From Sphaerosporella brunnea (taxonomy: Eukaryota > Ascomycota > Pezizomycetes > Pezizales > Pyronemataceae), in contig VXIS01000240.1 in assembly GCA_008704415.1 (NCBI GenBank), positions 1 to 64,000 on the forward strand: a stretch of DNA of 64,000 nt, read 5' to 3'. Below are positions 10,105 to 21,300 of the stretch, piece by piece. Each line of letters begins with the position of its first letter. The first letter of the stretch is position 1. The notes beneath the pieces are model-generated. The model searched no databases. It saw only the letters and a program-made list of their open reading frames with translations, and was not told where the DNA came from. The position numbers and the translations under genes were made by a program.

Positions 10105-13008
10105 CTAAAGCTCATCCCTAATCTCTGCCAGCTCTTCCAACCGGTCCGCGTTAGCCGCCTCCTCAATCTTCTGCACGACCTCTTCCACAACCGCTTTAAC
10201 CTTCTCCACGACGGGAGCCTTTGGCGGCGCAACCATCTCCGGCATGCTCATCAAATTAATGACAAGGCTCGTCCATCCCAAAAAGTGTGCCGTGCGTTGA
10301 CCACGACCACTTACAGAGTCATACTGTTCCCACGCGTAGCCGGTCTCCTTCCAGTTCTTGTACACATTTTCTACGAGTGCTTTTCTCAGCTTTGTGTAGA
10401 TGCGGGCAGCCTGGGCTTGGTAGGGGCCGGTTTGGGCGGCGTATTCCTATTTCTTGTTAGAGGGAGGGTAGGGAGGGAGAAGGGGGGGACGTACGGCTAA
10501 GCGCTTGACGGCGAGGAAGTTGACGTTGATCCAGATTGGACCTTTCCAGTAGTTTTCGCCAGTTCCAAACAGTGGATCGGCTTTGCTAAGGGATCTAAGT
10601 CCAAACTCGGTCCACAGCTGTTCAGGATCCTCCATCAAATCCAGCACCTTCCCAAGTTTTTCCGAGTCTTTATCGACGAGACCCAACAGGACTGGGAAAA
10701 GACTGATGTAACCCTTGTGGCAGACGTGGATACTCTCTTCGTAGTCGTCGATGGTAGCATCGCAATATGCTTCCTCCTTGGAACTCCAGTGAAGATCGTC
10801 AATGTTGCGTTTCACCGCATACTCAATCTTCTCGTACTCCTTTGCGTCCTCGACTTCGTTGATCGTGTATGCGATGCGCTTGATGCAGTTGGTCATCATG
10901 CCGACCCACGAAATCAGGTCCACGTGCAGCTCGCCCGTGTGCGGAGGGATGGCGCGAGGGTAGTCGTCCAGGCCGGAGGTGAGGCAGTGCTCGGGGGTGC
11001 GTCCGCGCCAGCGGTACGCCTCCTTTGTGGAGAAAGCTTCTCTATCCCACTCGCGGATATCGCCGGACTGGGTGGTTCGGAACCATTGGTAGTGACGGCG
11101 AAGCTTGGGGTAGATTTCACGGAGAAACTGAATTGCGGCCTCAGGGTTGTGAAGGTGGGCCGATGGCAGTTCTTCAGTGGATATTCCTTCCAGAACATCT
11201 GCCTTGGTGCCTGCGCCAGAGGCCTGCGTGGCTTCAAAGGCGTCGATGAATTTAGTCAGGATAAAGAAGAGGGTAGGAGGGTTCGCGTAGTGCGGATATT
11301 GCGTTTGGAACTCGGGGGGAACTTTGCTGCGCGCTTCATCGCCGAGGATTTGCTCGCGAGCGATCCAGCCGTCTTCGTCCATTAACGAGAACCAGCTCTT
11401 GACGATGTTGAGAGTCAGGTCCATGTCCCACTCTGAGATGGGAAGGAGGTGGAATCCCTCGTCCCAGTAGAAGCCACGGGGGAAGAAGGGGCGAGAAGGG
11501 ATGCTGGTAAACAGCTCCGATGGTCCTTCTTCCTTGGTCGAGGCAGGGCGCTTCTGGGCCTCTTGGGCTGCCTCCCAGAAACCCTCGTCTTCCTCGAGGT
11601 ATTCATCGGCATAACTGCGGTCAACGATAGAGGTGCCGTGGAAGTATCCAATGCCACCGAGAAGGTTGGAAAAAAGGTTGTAGGCGAATTCCGTGTAGTT
11701 CTCGGTATCGAAAGGTGCCTGCCGCTTGAAGACCTTGTCGAAGCGCTCCAAGAAGGTCTCGTGGTTCTCTTTGATCTTCTGAGTCAATATTTCGGATGTC
11801 ATGGGCTCTGGCGCGGAAGCAGACGAATACAGGACATCGAACTCGAAAGGACCTTCAAACACCTTCTGGATCATGTGCACATTGCCCGGGCCGAACTCTG
11901 GCTTCATGACAAAAGTCTGCCACGGCGGAGGGTGATTCTCCTTGCCATACTTGGCTTGCAGCTCTTTGAAGTTCTGCTGCAGCTTTGCAACGAAGATCTC
12001 TAATCCACTATCAGTATCCATATTCCCCAAAGAGTCGACACAATTACCCTTTGTCTTCCATGTGTGAAGACCTGGGACCTGCGTTGACGAATACATGGTC
12101 CTTTCAAGGGGCCTCTCAGCCCAGGCGTCGGCGTTCCCAAGCTGTGGCGGAAGATTCGTCGCCGGCCCGGTAGTAACCTTGACATTGAAGTCACCCAGAA
12201 CGGGAAGTTTTCCGTCCAGCTGGACGTCTCCAACCAAGCCCTTAACATCAGGTTCGTTCGCCAGCTGTATCGATCCCTTGCCCTGGTTTCCGACGTAGAA
12301 GATAAGCGTAGTCTTGGTATCTTTCTTGGCTGGAGCCGTTCGAACCTTATCTTAGCATCCGCCGCCGCGATAGTAGTAGTGGAGAGGTCCGGTGGTGGAG
12401 GAATTGGAGTTGTATACCATCGTCTCTGAGCTCGCCCTTGATCCTGACGCCCCAATTGCCGCCTGATGCAGGTGTCAGTCTGTATCTGATCAACGCCCAC
12501 TCCTCTTGAAAATAGGCACGCACCATTCTGCCCGCCCTCAACCTTTACAAATTCGGTGGTCAGGTCGATGTGGTTCCCGGTATCGTGCACGACCTGTCGG
12601 CCACCCGTACGGACATCGTATTCCTCCCACCCATACCCGGCCATGTTATCGCCCTGCTCGCATTGATGCCGAAAAGCTTGTCCCGCCGTCAGCGCATTGC
12701 CCCACAACTATGTCGAGCCAATTCAACGCACTGTTCTGGAACGATTTGAAGTCATTGACATGCGACCACATCAAGCCAGCGAAGAAGCTGTCTGGCACTC
12801 GCGGCTTGATGCCAAAGTAAAGGTTTGGCCGGTAAGGCCCCCATAGCAAGCTCTGATTTGAAGCGCGCGCAATTTCACCGAGGAGGATGGACTCAGAGCT
12901 CTGTTCCGCGGCAGTCGCAGTGGTGGCAACCAGGAGCGTAACGAGCAGTGTGTGCAATATTCGTCTGAGGGGAGAACATGTGTTCACAGTGGGATCGTGA
13001 TCCGCCAT
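10105..13008 (-). CDS. gcs1: Mannosyl-oligosaccharide glucosidase (ER glucosidase I, GH63)
   Basis: Five exons (13008-12732, 12676-12524, 12462-12418, 12350-10495, 10446-10105) give about 890 aa. The enzyme removes the outermost alpha-1,2-linked glucose from the N-glycan precursor just transferred to proteins in the ER lumen. Family landmarks are LLWGPYRPNLYFGIKPR near the N-terminus, GYGWEEYDVRTGG, FPRGFYWDEGFHLLPISEWD, GWIAREQILGDEARSKVP, SGLDDYPRA and GENYWKGPIWINVN. Residues about 15-35 form one hydrophobic segment (signal peptide or type II anchor). The start at 13008 sits in ACCATGGC. The C-terminus carries a 36-residue charged helical tail not expected from yeast Cwh41, ending in RDEL. 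It is divergent from the SmF gene. Introns 48-67 bp. Confidence 0.95.
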
Positions 13009-13220
13009 GGTCAGAGGTGTCGTGTGGAGACAGACAGAGAACGAAGAGAGAGGAAGAGAGAGTGAGTTCTTTCTGTCCTTCTGGGACACAATGGTAGCTC
13101 TCTGGCAGGGTTCCTTGGCAGCAGAGCCTCACCTTAATCACCTTAACTAATCTCAACCTCGACCACGCAAAACGCGCTCCACACGCGACAACCTACTAGA
13201 CTCCGCCGACCACCATCATC
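13009..13220. promoter_or_regulatory. Shared upstream region of gcs1 and SmF genes
   Basis: Only 212 bp separate the two divergent start codons, so this must hold both promoters. The gcs1 side carries a pyrimidine-purine asymmetric tract (GAGAGAGGAAGAGAGAG, 13044-13063). I see no TATA box that I would assert. Confidence 0.5.
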
Positions 13221-13701
13221 ATGAGCGTATGCCCCCCTTCTTGCGCGATATGGCCTGGACAAAAGCTGATGCTAATAAATGATAGGCACCAATAAACCCC
13301 CGCCCGATGCTGCAGTCGCTGTGCGTCCTCTCTCTCCTCGTTTCCCCGAGCTCTCCGCGACGGCGATCATTAACTGACTGCTCTGGTGGATGGCAGAATC
13401 GACAAGCCCATCCTCGTGCGCCTCAAGTGGGGACAGACCGAGTACAAGGGCACTCTCGTCAGCGTCGACAGCTACATGAACCTGCAACTCTCTGGTACCG
13501 AGGAGTTTGTGGATGGGAAGAGCACGGGAAGCTTGGGACAGGTTTTGATTCGGTGGGTTTCATGCCCCCTTCCTCGCCCAGCGGATACATATCGAACCGG
13601 GAAGATGGAACGAATGCTGAGAAAGGTGCGAGTGATACAGGTGTAACAACGTTCTGTGGATCTCCGCGGCGCCAAAGGATGATGTCAGGATGGAGGACTA
13701 A
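13221..13701 (+). CDS. smf1: Small nuclear ribonucleoprotein SmF
   Basis: Four exons (13221-13226, 13286-13320, 13397-13552, 13641-13701) encode an 85-aa protein, the usual SmF length. The product reads [16 protein letters not shown], then the Sm1 motif [22 protein letters not shown] and the Sm2 motif [13 protein letters not shown]. SmF is one of seven Sm proteins that form the ring on U1, U2, U4 and U5 snRNAs in the nucleus. The first coding exon is just ATGAGC (Met-Ser). All three introns are GT-AG, and the first has a GCTAAT-type branch site. The paralogue Lsm6 is excluded by the INPRP N-terminus and the CNNV ending. Confidence 0.95.
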
Positions 13702-14404
13702 ATGGCGGAGGACGGTGTATAAAAAACGGCAACCCTTTGAAATACTACCCCATTTTGGCGACTTCCTGTGATGCCCCAAATACTGTGAAATGCCACTGCT
13801 TTTTAATGTTCGAAAGAGTTCCTGGACTTCAACCCCGAACCTCCTACCTCTCGCAGCTTGCACCACACCTCTAACCCCCGCTACCTCACCGGCACTCCGT
13901 CTACCATGGCTCCCACTAGCCCTCTCGTGTCCACTCGACGAAGAAAGGACACAAGTTCGGTACATCCTTATCAGTTTGGTGTTGTCCAAGCAAGCTGTCA
14001 CTCAGTCTTAGAAAAGTGACAGGCAGCGACTGGTTCTGAAATGAGCTGTGGACCTTCCACATTTTATAATTAGCCAGCCGGTGGTGCAAAAAAGGAGCCA
14101 ACCAGTCGATTGATGTTCAAGAGCTTTCAGTTTCTATTGGATGTGTACCTCCTCAGTATTCTCAATAGCCGGCAGGGCTGGCTGCGTGTAAAAAGGCGCG
14201 AATTGGTACAGCGTGATATTTAGTGAAGCAAAGACCGTCACCCTGCTCTAATGCTCTATGGGACAGACAAATGCCAAACCACATGTTCTACATGCTTATG
14301 TTAATCATCCGAGTTAAAACCAAGAACAGGCCTATCTATGTCGAGCAGCAAGTAGTGATTGGCACAAACGGTCTTCGGTTATGCGTTCGAGTCGACAAAT
14401 ATTG

Positions 14405-15700
14405 CATTTTTTTTGTTTTAATTCATACTGTACTATATTCGGCCGCGTGCAGCCATGACATATAAAAAGAAGAGACTGTGCTACACCTTAGGCCTAAGCC
14501 AACTGCTGGTGTTTGCGGCTTTTTTAAGGAAATAATTAAGGACATCACACCAGGTAAAAGAAAAACGAAACTCGTAATGGCAATCGCGCCAAGGAAAGGA
14601 AACAAATTCATCACAACATGACGCCCTTCCCGGGCCATGCTCCAACCTTGGTGGTGTTCAGGAAAGCCATCACCGCTTCCGTACACCGGTCGTCAGCTAG
14701 CAGAGCGGCGGCCACCGCTCCTGCCTCCCTTCTTTCGTCGCGTCCTTGACCTCTTACAGAATTTGAAGAGGTGATCGCGAGTGTTTGGACAGCATCGTGT
14801 CCGCACCACCAGCACTTGTCGTCGGCCCCTGTCTTCAGGAGGTAGGGGCCCGTTGGTGCTTTGCCAAGTCTCAGTTGAAAGAAGCGGGACGCCAGAGCCT
14901 TCTTATGCTTGTATGCTGCATGATTTGGCTTTTTGCCTCGTCTTGGGCGTGCAATGCTTGGCCAACCATGCTTCCCTGTCGAAGGCCTTTGCTTCAGTGG
15001 ATCTAGCAACGCGTGCCAGGGTCACCACTGATGCCTCGTGGGGGTGAAGTGCTTTGCTGCTGTCGTAGCATCCTTTGCAACCAGGTCGTTCCCAAGAACT
15101 CCCTTGTGGCCAGGGACCCAATGGTATTCTGCGGTCCACCCTTTTGTTTGGAGGCCGGCTCCGGCGTTGGCGATTCGGGTGAGTATCCACTGGCCCGGGC
15201 CTGGCTTGTCGTTCCTGAGCGCTGCTTAGGCGTCGGTGAGGAGACGGACAACTCCGCAGCGACTTGTCAGGTTCTTGAGGGCGAGCTCAAGGTCAACGGC
15301 GATACCGAAAAGTTCGGCGTCGTACACCTCCTTGTTGCGGCCAAGGTGGAGGGCCCAGGGGAGGTAGCCACACGGGCGGCCACACCATTCATCCTCTAGC
15401 TTGGAGCCATCTGAGTACACCGCAAGGGGGTTCTGCAAGGTCCTCTGGATCGGTAACCACACGACCAACTGGTGTTGGTGAGCTGGTCCGGCACTGGATT
15501 TGTCGGTGTACCGGGTATCGCCAGGTAGCTTTACACGCAGACCTAGTCTCTGAAGCAGCAGTGGGGGGTGGGGTGTTCGTGGCGTGAGAGTTGATCTCGT
15601 TTCCAAGCATAAATAGGGGGATCCGGCAGGATTTGTGTTTTTGAGGTTGGTGCTGCCGGCAACTGGGTGCACGCGAAGATGTGATTTGTGGGTTCACTGA
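14405..15700 (-). pseudogene. Decayed non-LTR retrotransposon: RNase H domain and 3' UTR
   Basis: Read on the minus strand with frame changes, this gives an RNase H fold: AVYSDGSKLED (first catalytic Asp), VYDAELFGIAVDLELAL (Glu), VRLLTDA (Asp) and WVPGHKGVLGND (final motif), then ASRFFQLRLGKAPTGPYL and CWWCG, the C-terminal zinc-binding region seen in Tad- and I-clade LINEs. The end AAALLADDRCTEAVMAFL is shared with the copy at 52569-52916. Several frameshifts make it non-functional. The reverse transcriptase is absent, so it is 5'-truncated or eroded near 15700. The 3' end has the family hairpin (here GGCTGCACGCGGCC). Confidence 0.85.
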
Positions 15701-15830
15701 CGGCCGTCAAGCAGAACTCCAGCTGCTTTGATTCTCCCGAACTGCTGCTCCGAGTCGCGCATAGCTTGCTCTCCACGAATCACCTCTTCGCATCCACAGC
15801 ACCAACCTCAAAAACCCAAATCCTCTGGTA
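15625..15830. repeat. Imperfect inverted repeat at the 5' edge of the LINE remnant
   Basis: Plus-strand 15625-15688 (AGGATTTGTGTTTTTGAGG..TTGGTGCTG, then CGCGAAGATGTGATTT) is repeated in inverted orientation at about 15777-15830 (AATCACCTCTTCGC..CAGCACCAACCTCAAAAACC). The right arm lacks about a dozen bases present in the left. The loop is about 90 bp. It may be a fold-back formed by local inverted duplication. Confidence 0.6.
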
Positions 15831-16857
15831 TTGCTTTATTTTGGTGCGAGTTGCAAAACACAAAACTTTGACTTTTGGACAAAGCAACGATAACCACTGC
15901 CGTCACGCACCCGCTTTCAGCCAAATGGCCGGCCCTCTGGATGGCCCCGGGTCCACCACCACCACCACTTCGACCTCAGCCTGCACGTAGAGTACAGCTG
16001 CATTGTCTCCGGACCTCTATACATTAGGAGGTAGGTACCTAGGTAACTATCCAATTTGATGTAGAATACTCTAGATAGCTCCATTCTACTTTGAAAGCAA
16101 CGGGGAAATGCGTTCCGCAGGCCGAGAGCGTGATGGCCCATACCGGCGGGCCCTATTCACCGTTGGCTGTGGCGCAGCGTGGCACAGGGACTGAGCCATG
16201 CCTCCCGCCTGTGTCTCCTCATTACCGAGTCGAGCTGGTGTCATGGCCCGAGACAGCCAGAGGATGACCGCGTGCATCTCAAGAAAGAGGTTCAAACTCT
16301 GGAGAGTCTGAGGCGCCGGTGGAGCCCACTCCACTACAGCGTTGTTGCCGCTGGATCTGCGAAGACAGTATTCAAGCAGCTGCGGGACAAATAATGGCAA
16401 TCTCTCGGTTGTGGACCAGCGACGAGATACAGGATAGATATGCATGGTGAAGGGAGAAGGGCGAAGGACAAAGCTACTGCAGTGAGTAGCCACCTCTAGA
16501 GTGGCTCTCGCTGCGCCTTGGATAACCGCTCTGTGGCTGCCCTTGCTAATATAGTACTGTGGACATTGGTTCGCCGCTCCTTGACGTTATCACCAGTCAC
16601 AATGCGCTTTTGTGGAGATATATATGTCTTCTGAAAGGCTATGCCTTTCGCTCGGCATTCGGCGTTCGTGCCCATCATTAGTCGCAAGCAGAGCCACTTT
16701 TAGGGGGTAAAAACAACCACGGGTGCCGAACGCTGACGGGCAGCAGGCGGAGAAGATGGGCTGGGAGGATAAGGGGTGGAAAAAGCAGGAGGAGGTCAGT
16801 CTTTCCCATGCCTCTCTTCAGCAGGGAAGGACAGGTGCCGTCTGAAGCAGTGGGTGG

Positions 16858-17040
16858 CAGAGGAGGGCTGCGGTCGAGGCCGAGGAGAAGGCGTTTGAAG
16901 AGGAACTCAAGAAAGTGACGTCGGAGTATGCGAATAAATTGCTGGAGATCAAGAGCGGATCAGGAAACGAGGAGGGGTTGGACGTCATGACGGTGCCTGC
17001 AGGAATCGCCATCCAAAGACTCTCACTCAAGGTGAGAATG
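16858..17040 (+). other. Possible orphan exon or gene relic
   Basis: One frame reads EAEEKAFEEELKKVTSEYAN, LLEIKSGSG and MTVPAGIAIQRLSLK, which has the composition of real coding sequence and predicts a helix. There is no start, no continuing exon and a stop upstream in the same frame. I do not recognise it. It could be a remnant of a gene or chance. Confidence 0.25.
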
Positions 17041-17194
17041 ATACGTGCGGGTGATATTTTATGATTGTCCGCGGATCCAACGCCTTTCTTACGGACAATC
17101 CCAGATATACATACAACAGCCATCAGAAGAACAGCATAGCGCTAGCTCTAGAGCTAATTCTATCGTACAGCTCACTCTCGGTAGCCATCTGCAC

Positions 17195-18355
17195 CTAAAC
17201 TGTGGTCTTCTTCATCATGTTCCTCACCTCCTCAACTTCATCCCAAGCCAGCCCGCCCAGGTCCTGTTTCTCCGGTTTTGGGTGCTGCAGCTTCCTCATA
17301 GGCTGCTGCAGCTTATTCCTAGGCTGCTGCAGTTTGTTCTTAGACTGCTGAGGATGCTTCGGCTTCGGTTTCGGGGGCGGCTGTAGTCTTCCCTCTGCAA
17401 TAGCCTTCTTAACCTCCTCTCGGGCCTCCTTCCACTCAGCGCCCATAGCACCCTGATAGATCAAACAGAACTCCTCGTCCTCGCCGCTCTTCACCACGTC
17501 CGCGGGCATCTCATCCTCCGGCACCGCGAACTCAACAAGCCCCGGCTGCATCCACGCCCACGCACACTCCTGCTCCTTCGCACTAATCTGCATGCGTTTC
17601 CTCTTCATCGGGGTCGGAGCGCCCCTGATCTCCTCATCCACGATCTTATCCACCATGATGCCATTCGAGTCCTTAACCATCGCCTTCTTGGGGCGTGGTT
17701 TAAAGTCCTCCTCCCACTCCAGCAACTCCTTCTGACCCTTCTTGAAAGGCCTCGGAGTCCTCCAATCGAGGAACCGGGCCTCCTTCCAGCCGAAATCCTT
17801 CGTCCACCCTTCCGGCTCTTCGGGGCGCTCCATAAACGCATCTCTCCGCAAATCCAGGGCTCGTTCCAGGCGCCGATATTTCCTGCGCGCCTTCTTGGTC
17901 GTGGACGCCTTCTTGTCCACCATGCGCGAGATCTTGAGCTGCAAACGGCTCTCGGGGCCTTTTTCGCGCTCGTCGATTTTTTCGGCGAGCAGCTGCCGCG
18001 CGATCTTGCGGTTCTGCGCGCGGCTGCGCGTGGCTTGCGATTTCACCACGATTCCCGTCGGCTCGTGGATCAGTTGCACCGCCGAGTTGGTCTTGTTGAT
18101 TTTTTGCCCGCCGGGCCCGCTGAGCCGCCGCCGCCGTGTGTTAGAGAATGTGGTCAGGTGGCCCGGGGGGGAGGAGGGGGGAGGGGGAGGGGGGGGAGGA
18201 TATGCGTGCTGATCTTACCTCCCCTTCAGGAACGCCTCCCGGATCTCACTTTCGTCGACCTGCGGGCGCGGCGGGAGCTGGTATTGCCGCGCGGCGGCGA
18301 TGGAGAAGCTACGCACTGCGGCGAGCAGGCGCGGACGCGGGATCGCCGTGAGCAT
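17195..18355 (-). CDS. Mitochondrial class I release-factor-like GGQ protein
   Basis: Two exons (18355-18219 and 18119-17195) separated by a 99-bp intron give 353 aa. The N-terminus ([18 protein letters not shown]) is an arginine-rich amphipathic presequence, so the protein is probably mitochondrial. The RF-1 domain follows: [20 protein letters not shown] (GGQ at 49-51), [18 protein letters not shown] and [10 protein letters not shown]. It lacks codon-recognition domains and so belongs with the human MTRFR / yeast Rso55 type, which is thought to hydrolyse peptidyl-tRNA on stalled mitoribosomes. The GGQ spans the exon junction region. It is about twice the length of that family: a basic, Q/P-rich tail includes three near repeats of KLQQP. 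The function of the extension is unknown. Confidence 0.88.
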
Positions 18356-21300
18356 TGTCGCGTTTTGGGGGTGAGAGGTTCGTCGTGGACGCGTGCGTGT
18401 TGCGCGGGGGGGTTGCGGGGTTTTTTTTTTTTTTTTTTTTTTTTCTTTCCGGAGTGTGGCTGGCCTCACACTGTGGCGCGGGGTGGCGCCCACAGCCTCA
18501 GGTAGCACTCTGTGCCGGGGTGTGTAACTAGTTAAATGCCGCGGCCAGAGGGAGAGAGTGTTTGCCCCACGGGGAGACCGACCCGGGTTTGCCGGATGGG
18601 AATGATGGATCATGGCGCATCACGCGGACGCGTATGTCTTGTCTCCTCCTCCTCTATTGTACCACCTCCCCGTCTGCTGCCTTTCCCGTTCTCGGTTCCC
18701 CCACCATCCACATACGCAATTCCCATCTGCGCATCATACACAGCATCCTCTCAAAAAGGCCGCGTCAAAGGCTGCCTCTAAAAAAAAAAAAATCCCGCGC
18801 ACACACCACCGTGCCCGTGCCCCCCCCCCCCCCACTAAAAAAAACCGTTAGACACGATGCCAAATCGATAGCGAACCCGCTTGCGCGGACGGACGCCACA
18901 TATGATGTCGGAGAACAAGACAAGCTTTTCTAGCGTGTCTGTACTCTAGCGGGAAACAGGGCCTGTGCGTCTTGCAGGGGTAGGGGTTGTGTAACAGGGC
19001 TGAGTGTGTGTGGGTGGGTGTGGGTTTGGGATTGGTGTTGTTGTTCGCAGTGTGCAAAGAGAATAGGTAGTTGTGTGTCATACGCTTCATTCAGGGCGAT
19101 GACCATTCGGTTTTTTTTTTCTCTGCGATATGTTTGAATCGCGAAACAAAAAGGCACTCGATGCTAAAATCCAACTTTCCCCGTGGCTCCGTCATGATGG
19201 GTGTACTTCTTTTGTGCCCTTCGAATCCCAGGGAGCGAAAACGTTCAAACGATGGTTACAGAGAGAGAAGGGTTTTTTGGCTGGCGGAAGAAAATGCGGA
19301 ATTGGTATCGATGGATGGGCGCACCGTAAGCGCATTCGAAGACTGCTGTGCTGAGGACATGTCCTCCTTTCTGCCAGTATCAGAGTTCGCCAGGGAATAA
19401 TTTGACGCCCTTGAGGCTAACTGGATTTCAGTTTTTCGCCGGATGGACTGGACTCTTGTGAGGGATTTCAGGGGCTGCCTCGAGTTACCGTCTGCGATGG
19501 TTTTATTCGTTGTGCCGGCTTGTCCTCCACCGTAGATACTGGCGACAGGAAGACACAAATGCCGCCTTTGAAAGAAGTTGCGGCGAGAGGTGAGGATTCC
19601 TTCGGATCTTTCAACAACGCCGGCAATTAGAAAGCGAAAGCTGAGGGTTCTGGTGAAAACCCCCCTCCCTCGAAGGCCACCGGACAGCGAAGCATCAAAA
19701 CTTAGTCCCTGAGCTAGGCTAGGGGGAGGAGGGGTGCGCTCAACATGGCCGCGTAAGCCCTTCGCCGTGGTCGAACCGGAGACGTCGACCGTCCAGCCGC
19801 ATCGGGGAAGGGAGATGTTTCTTTTGCCTTTGTTGTTTGGGGCGTCCTTGTTTGGGGGCTGGCTCTGGTCGGCACGGTAAGTTTCTGGAGAGATTTTGGT
19901 GGGGGGGGGGAAGGAGGAAGAGGAGGAGGTGGTGGAGGTGCTGATGCTGTGGGGCTTGCTTGAGATATCGAAGTACCGAGCCTTTGCCTTCTGTCAACGC
20001 AGCGAGGAGCTCCGCACGCTGCATTCGTGCCAGTGCATACCAGAGCACACGGGAAAAAAGAGGGGGTTCGAGACAAGGCAACCAACAACAGAAGGTCGAG
20101 TCCCTACATAGCTGAAGGTATTCACGATTGCTAGCTTACGTTGAACGTTGACCACCACGGCAAACTTTTTCCGAGAATTCTCGAGCTGGGCGGGGGGGGG
20201 GAAAACGCGCGAGATAGGTACGTGGAATAATGCCGTGTTGGAAGATGATACGAAGTACATATAGCGGAGGGGTACCACCGCGCGGTTCTCTGGAGCTGTA
20301 ACGAAGTACATGTTGTACATTGAGCCCAACACATTGCAACATTTCTCCGCCCGGCAGATCCTCAATCACACCGCAACATCTCGTGAACGCCGGAGAAACC
20401 TCAGAGAGGGGTGTCTATGTTTTGTTTTTTGCCATGCAATGTACTCCAACTTTGGAACCGAAGCGGCAGTGTCACCATCCTCCACGGTTTGCGATCCAAG
20501 GCGGGGCGGGTGTGAGATATTTCGAGTCCTTGGGGGGGGGGGGGGGAAGGGCGGCAACAACATCCTGCAAAGAAATTGGAAACGTGGAGAGGCTTACCGC
20601 TAGGATTGGAAGACCGCCTTGCGTCATATTTGTTTGTGAGAGGGTGTTATCGTAACGGCAATATCGGTGACGCTCGGTACCAGCTTTCTGGGTAGCTTGT
20701 GTTTCACAATACCTATTGCCATGCAGCTCGTGGGGGGAGGGTCCTCTCTCAGCTGGTTGAGGAAGACAGGCTCACCATGATGATGAAATTGCTCGTACAT
20801 ACGGACCATCTGGTGGGCAGTTTTAGATCTGGACACCGGCCGGGAGACGGACATCGATTCCACAACACGACAAAATTGGCACAAATTTCACCATCGATAA
20901 GGATCTCGGGCAGGAGAACCATCGAGTGCAATTTTGTACGATTCCATGTGGTTAGAATTCGAAGTTTCATAAAGCCGAGAGGCTGGTAAAATAAATGAAT
21001 TGCAGGAGTTTCCCGCCGCGCACGCCCGCGCGGGTACTCCTGTGCACCATCTGGCAGGCCTTCAACGGCAAGAACAAAACGATACAGTATTATCCCACCA
21101 AAACAAAACCGATTTCTCCATGGAGCAACAAATGTGGGGTACATACCAACAGAGATAACTACCAAACGACGCAGGATTGTCGAGGTTCTCTGTCAACCGG
21201 CAGTAGCGATATCGGTTGGTGGTGTTGAAGACGCCCGTCTGCCGGCCTCCTCCTCCAGATTTCAAGCTCCAATCAGGACGTCGGCGAATATGGGACACTG

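Larger units (their letters stand above)
13702..17194. other. Intergenic region with decayed LINE
   Basis: Apart from the LINE remnant at 14405-15700 and the inverted pair at 15625-15830, I find no intact gene. Segments 13702-14400 and 15840-16720 show only short unrelated frames. Confidence 0.5.
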
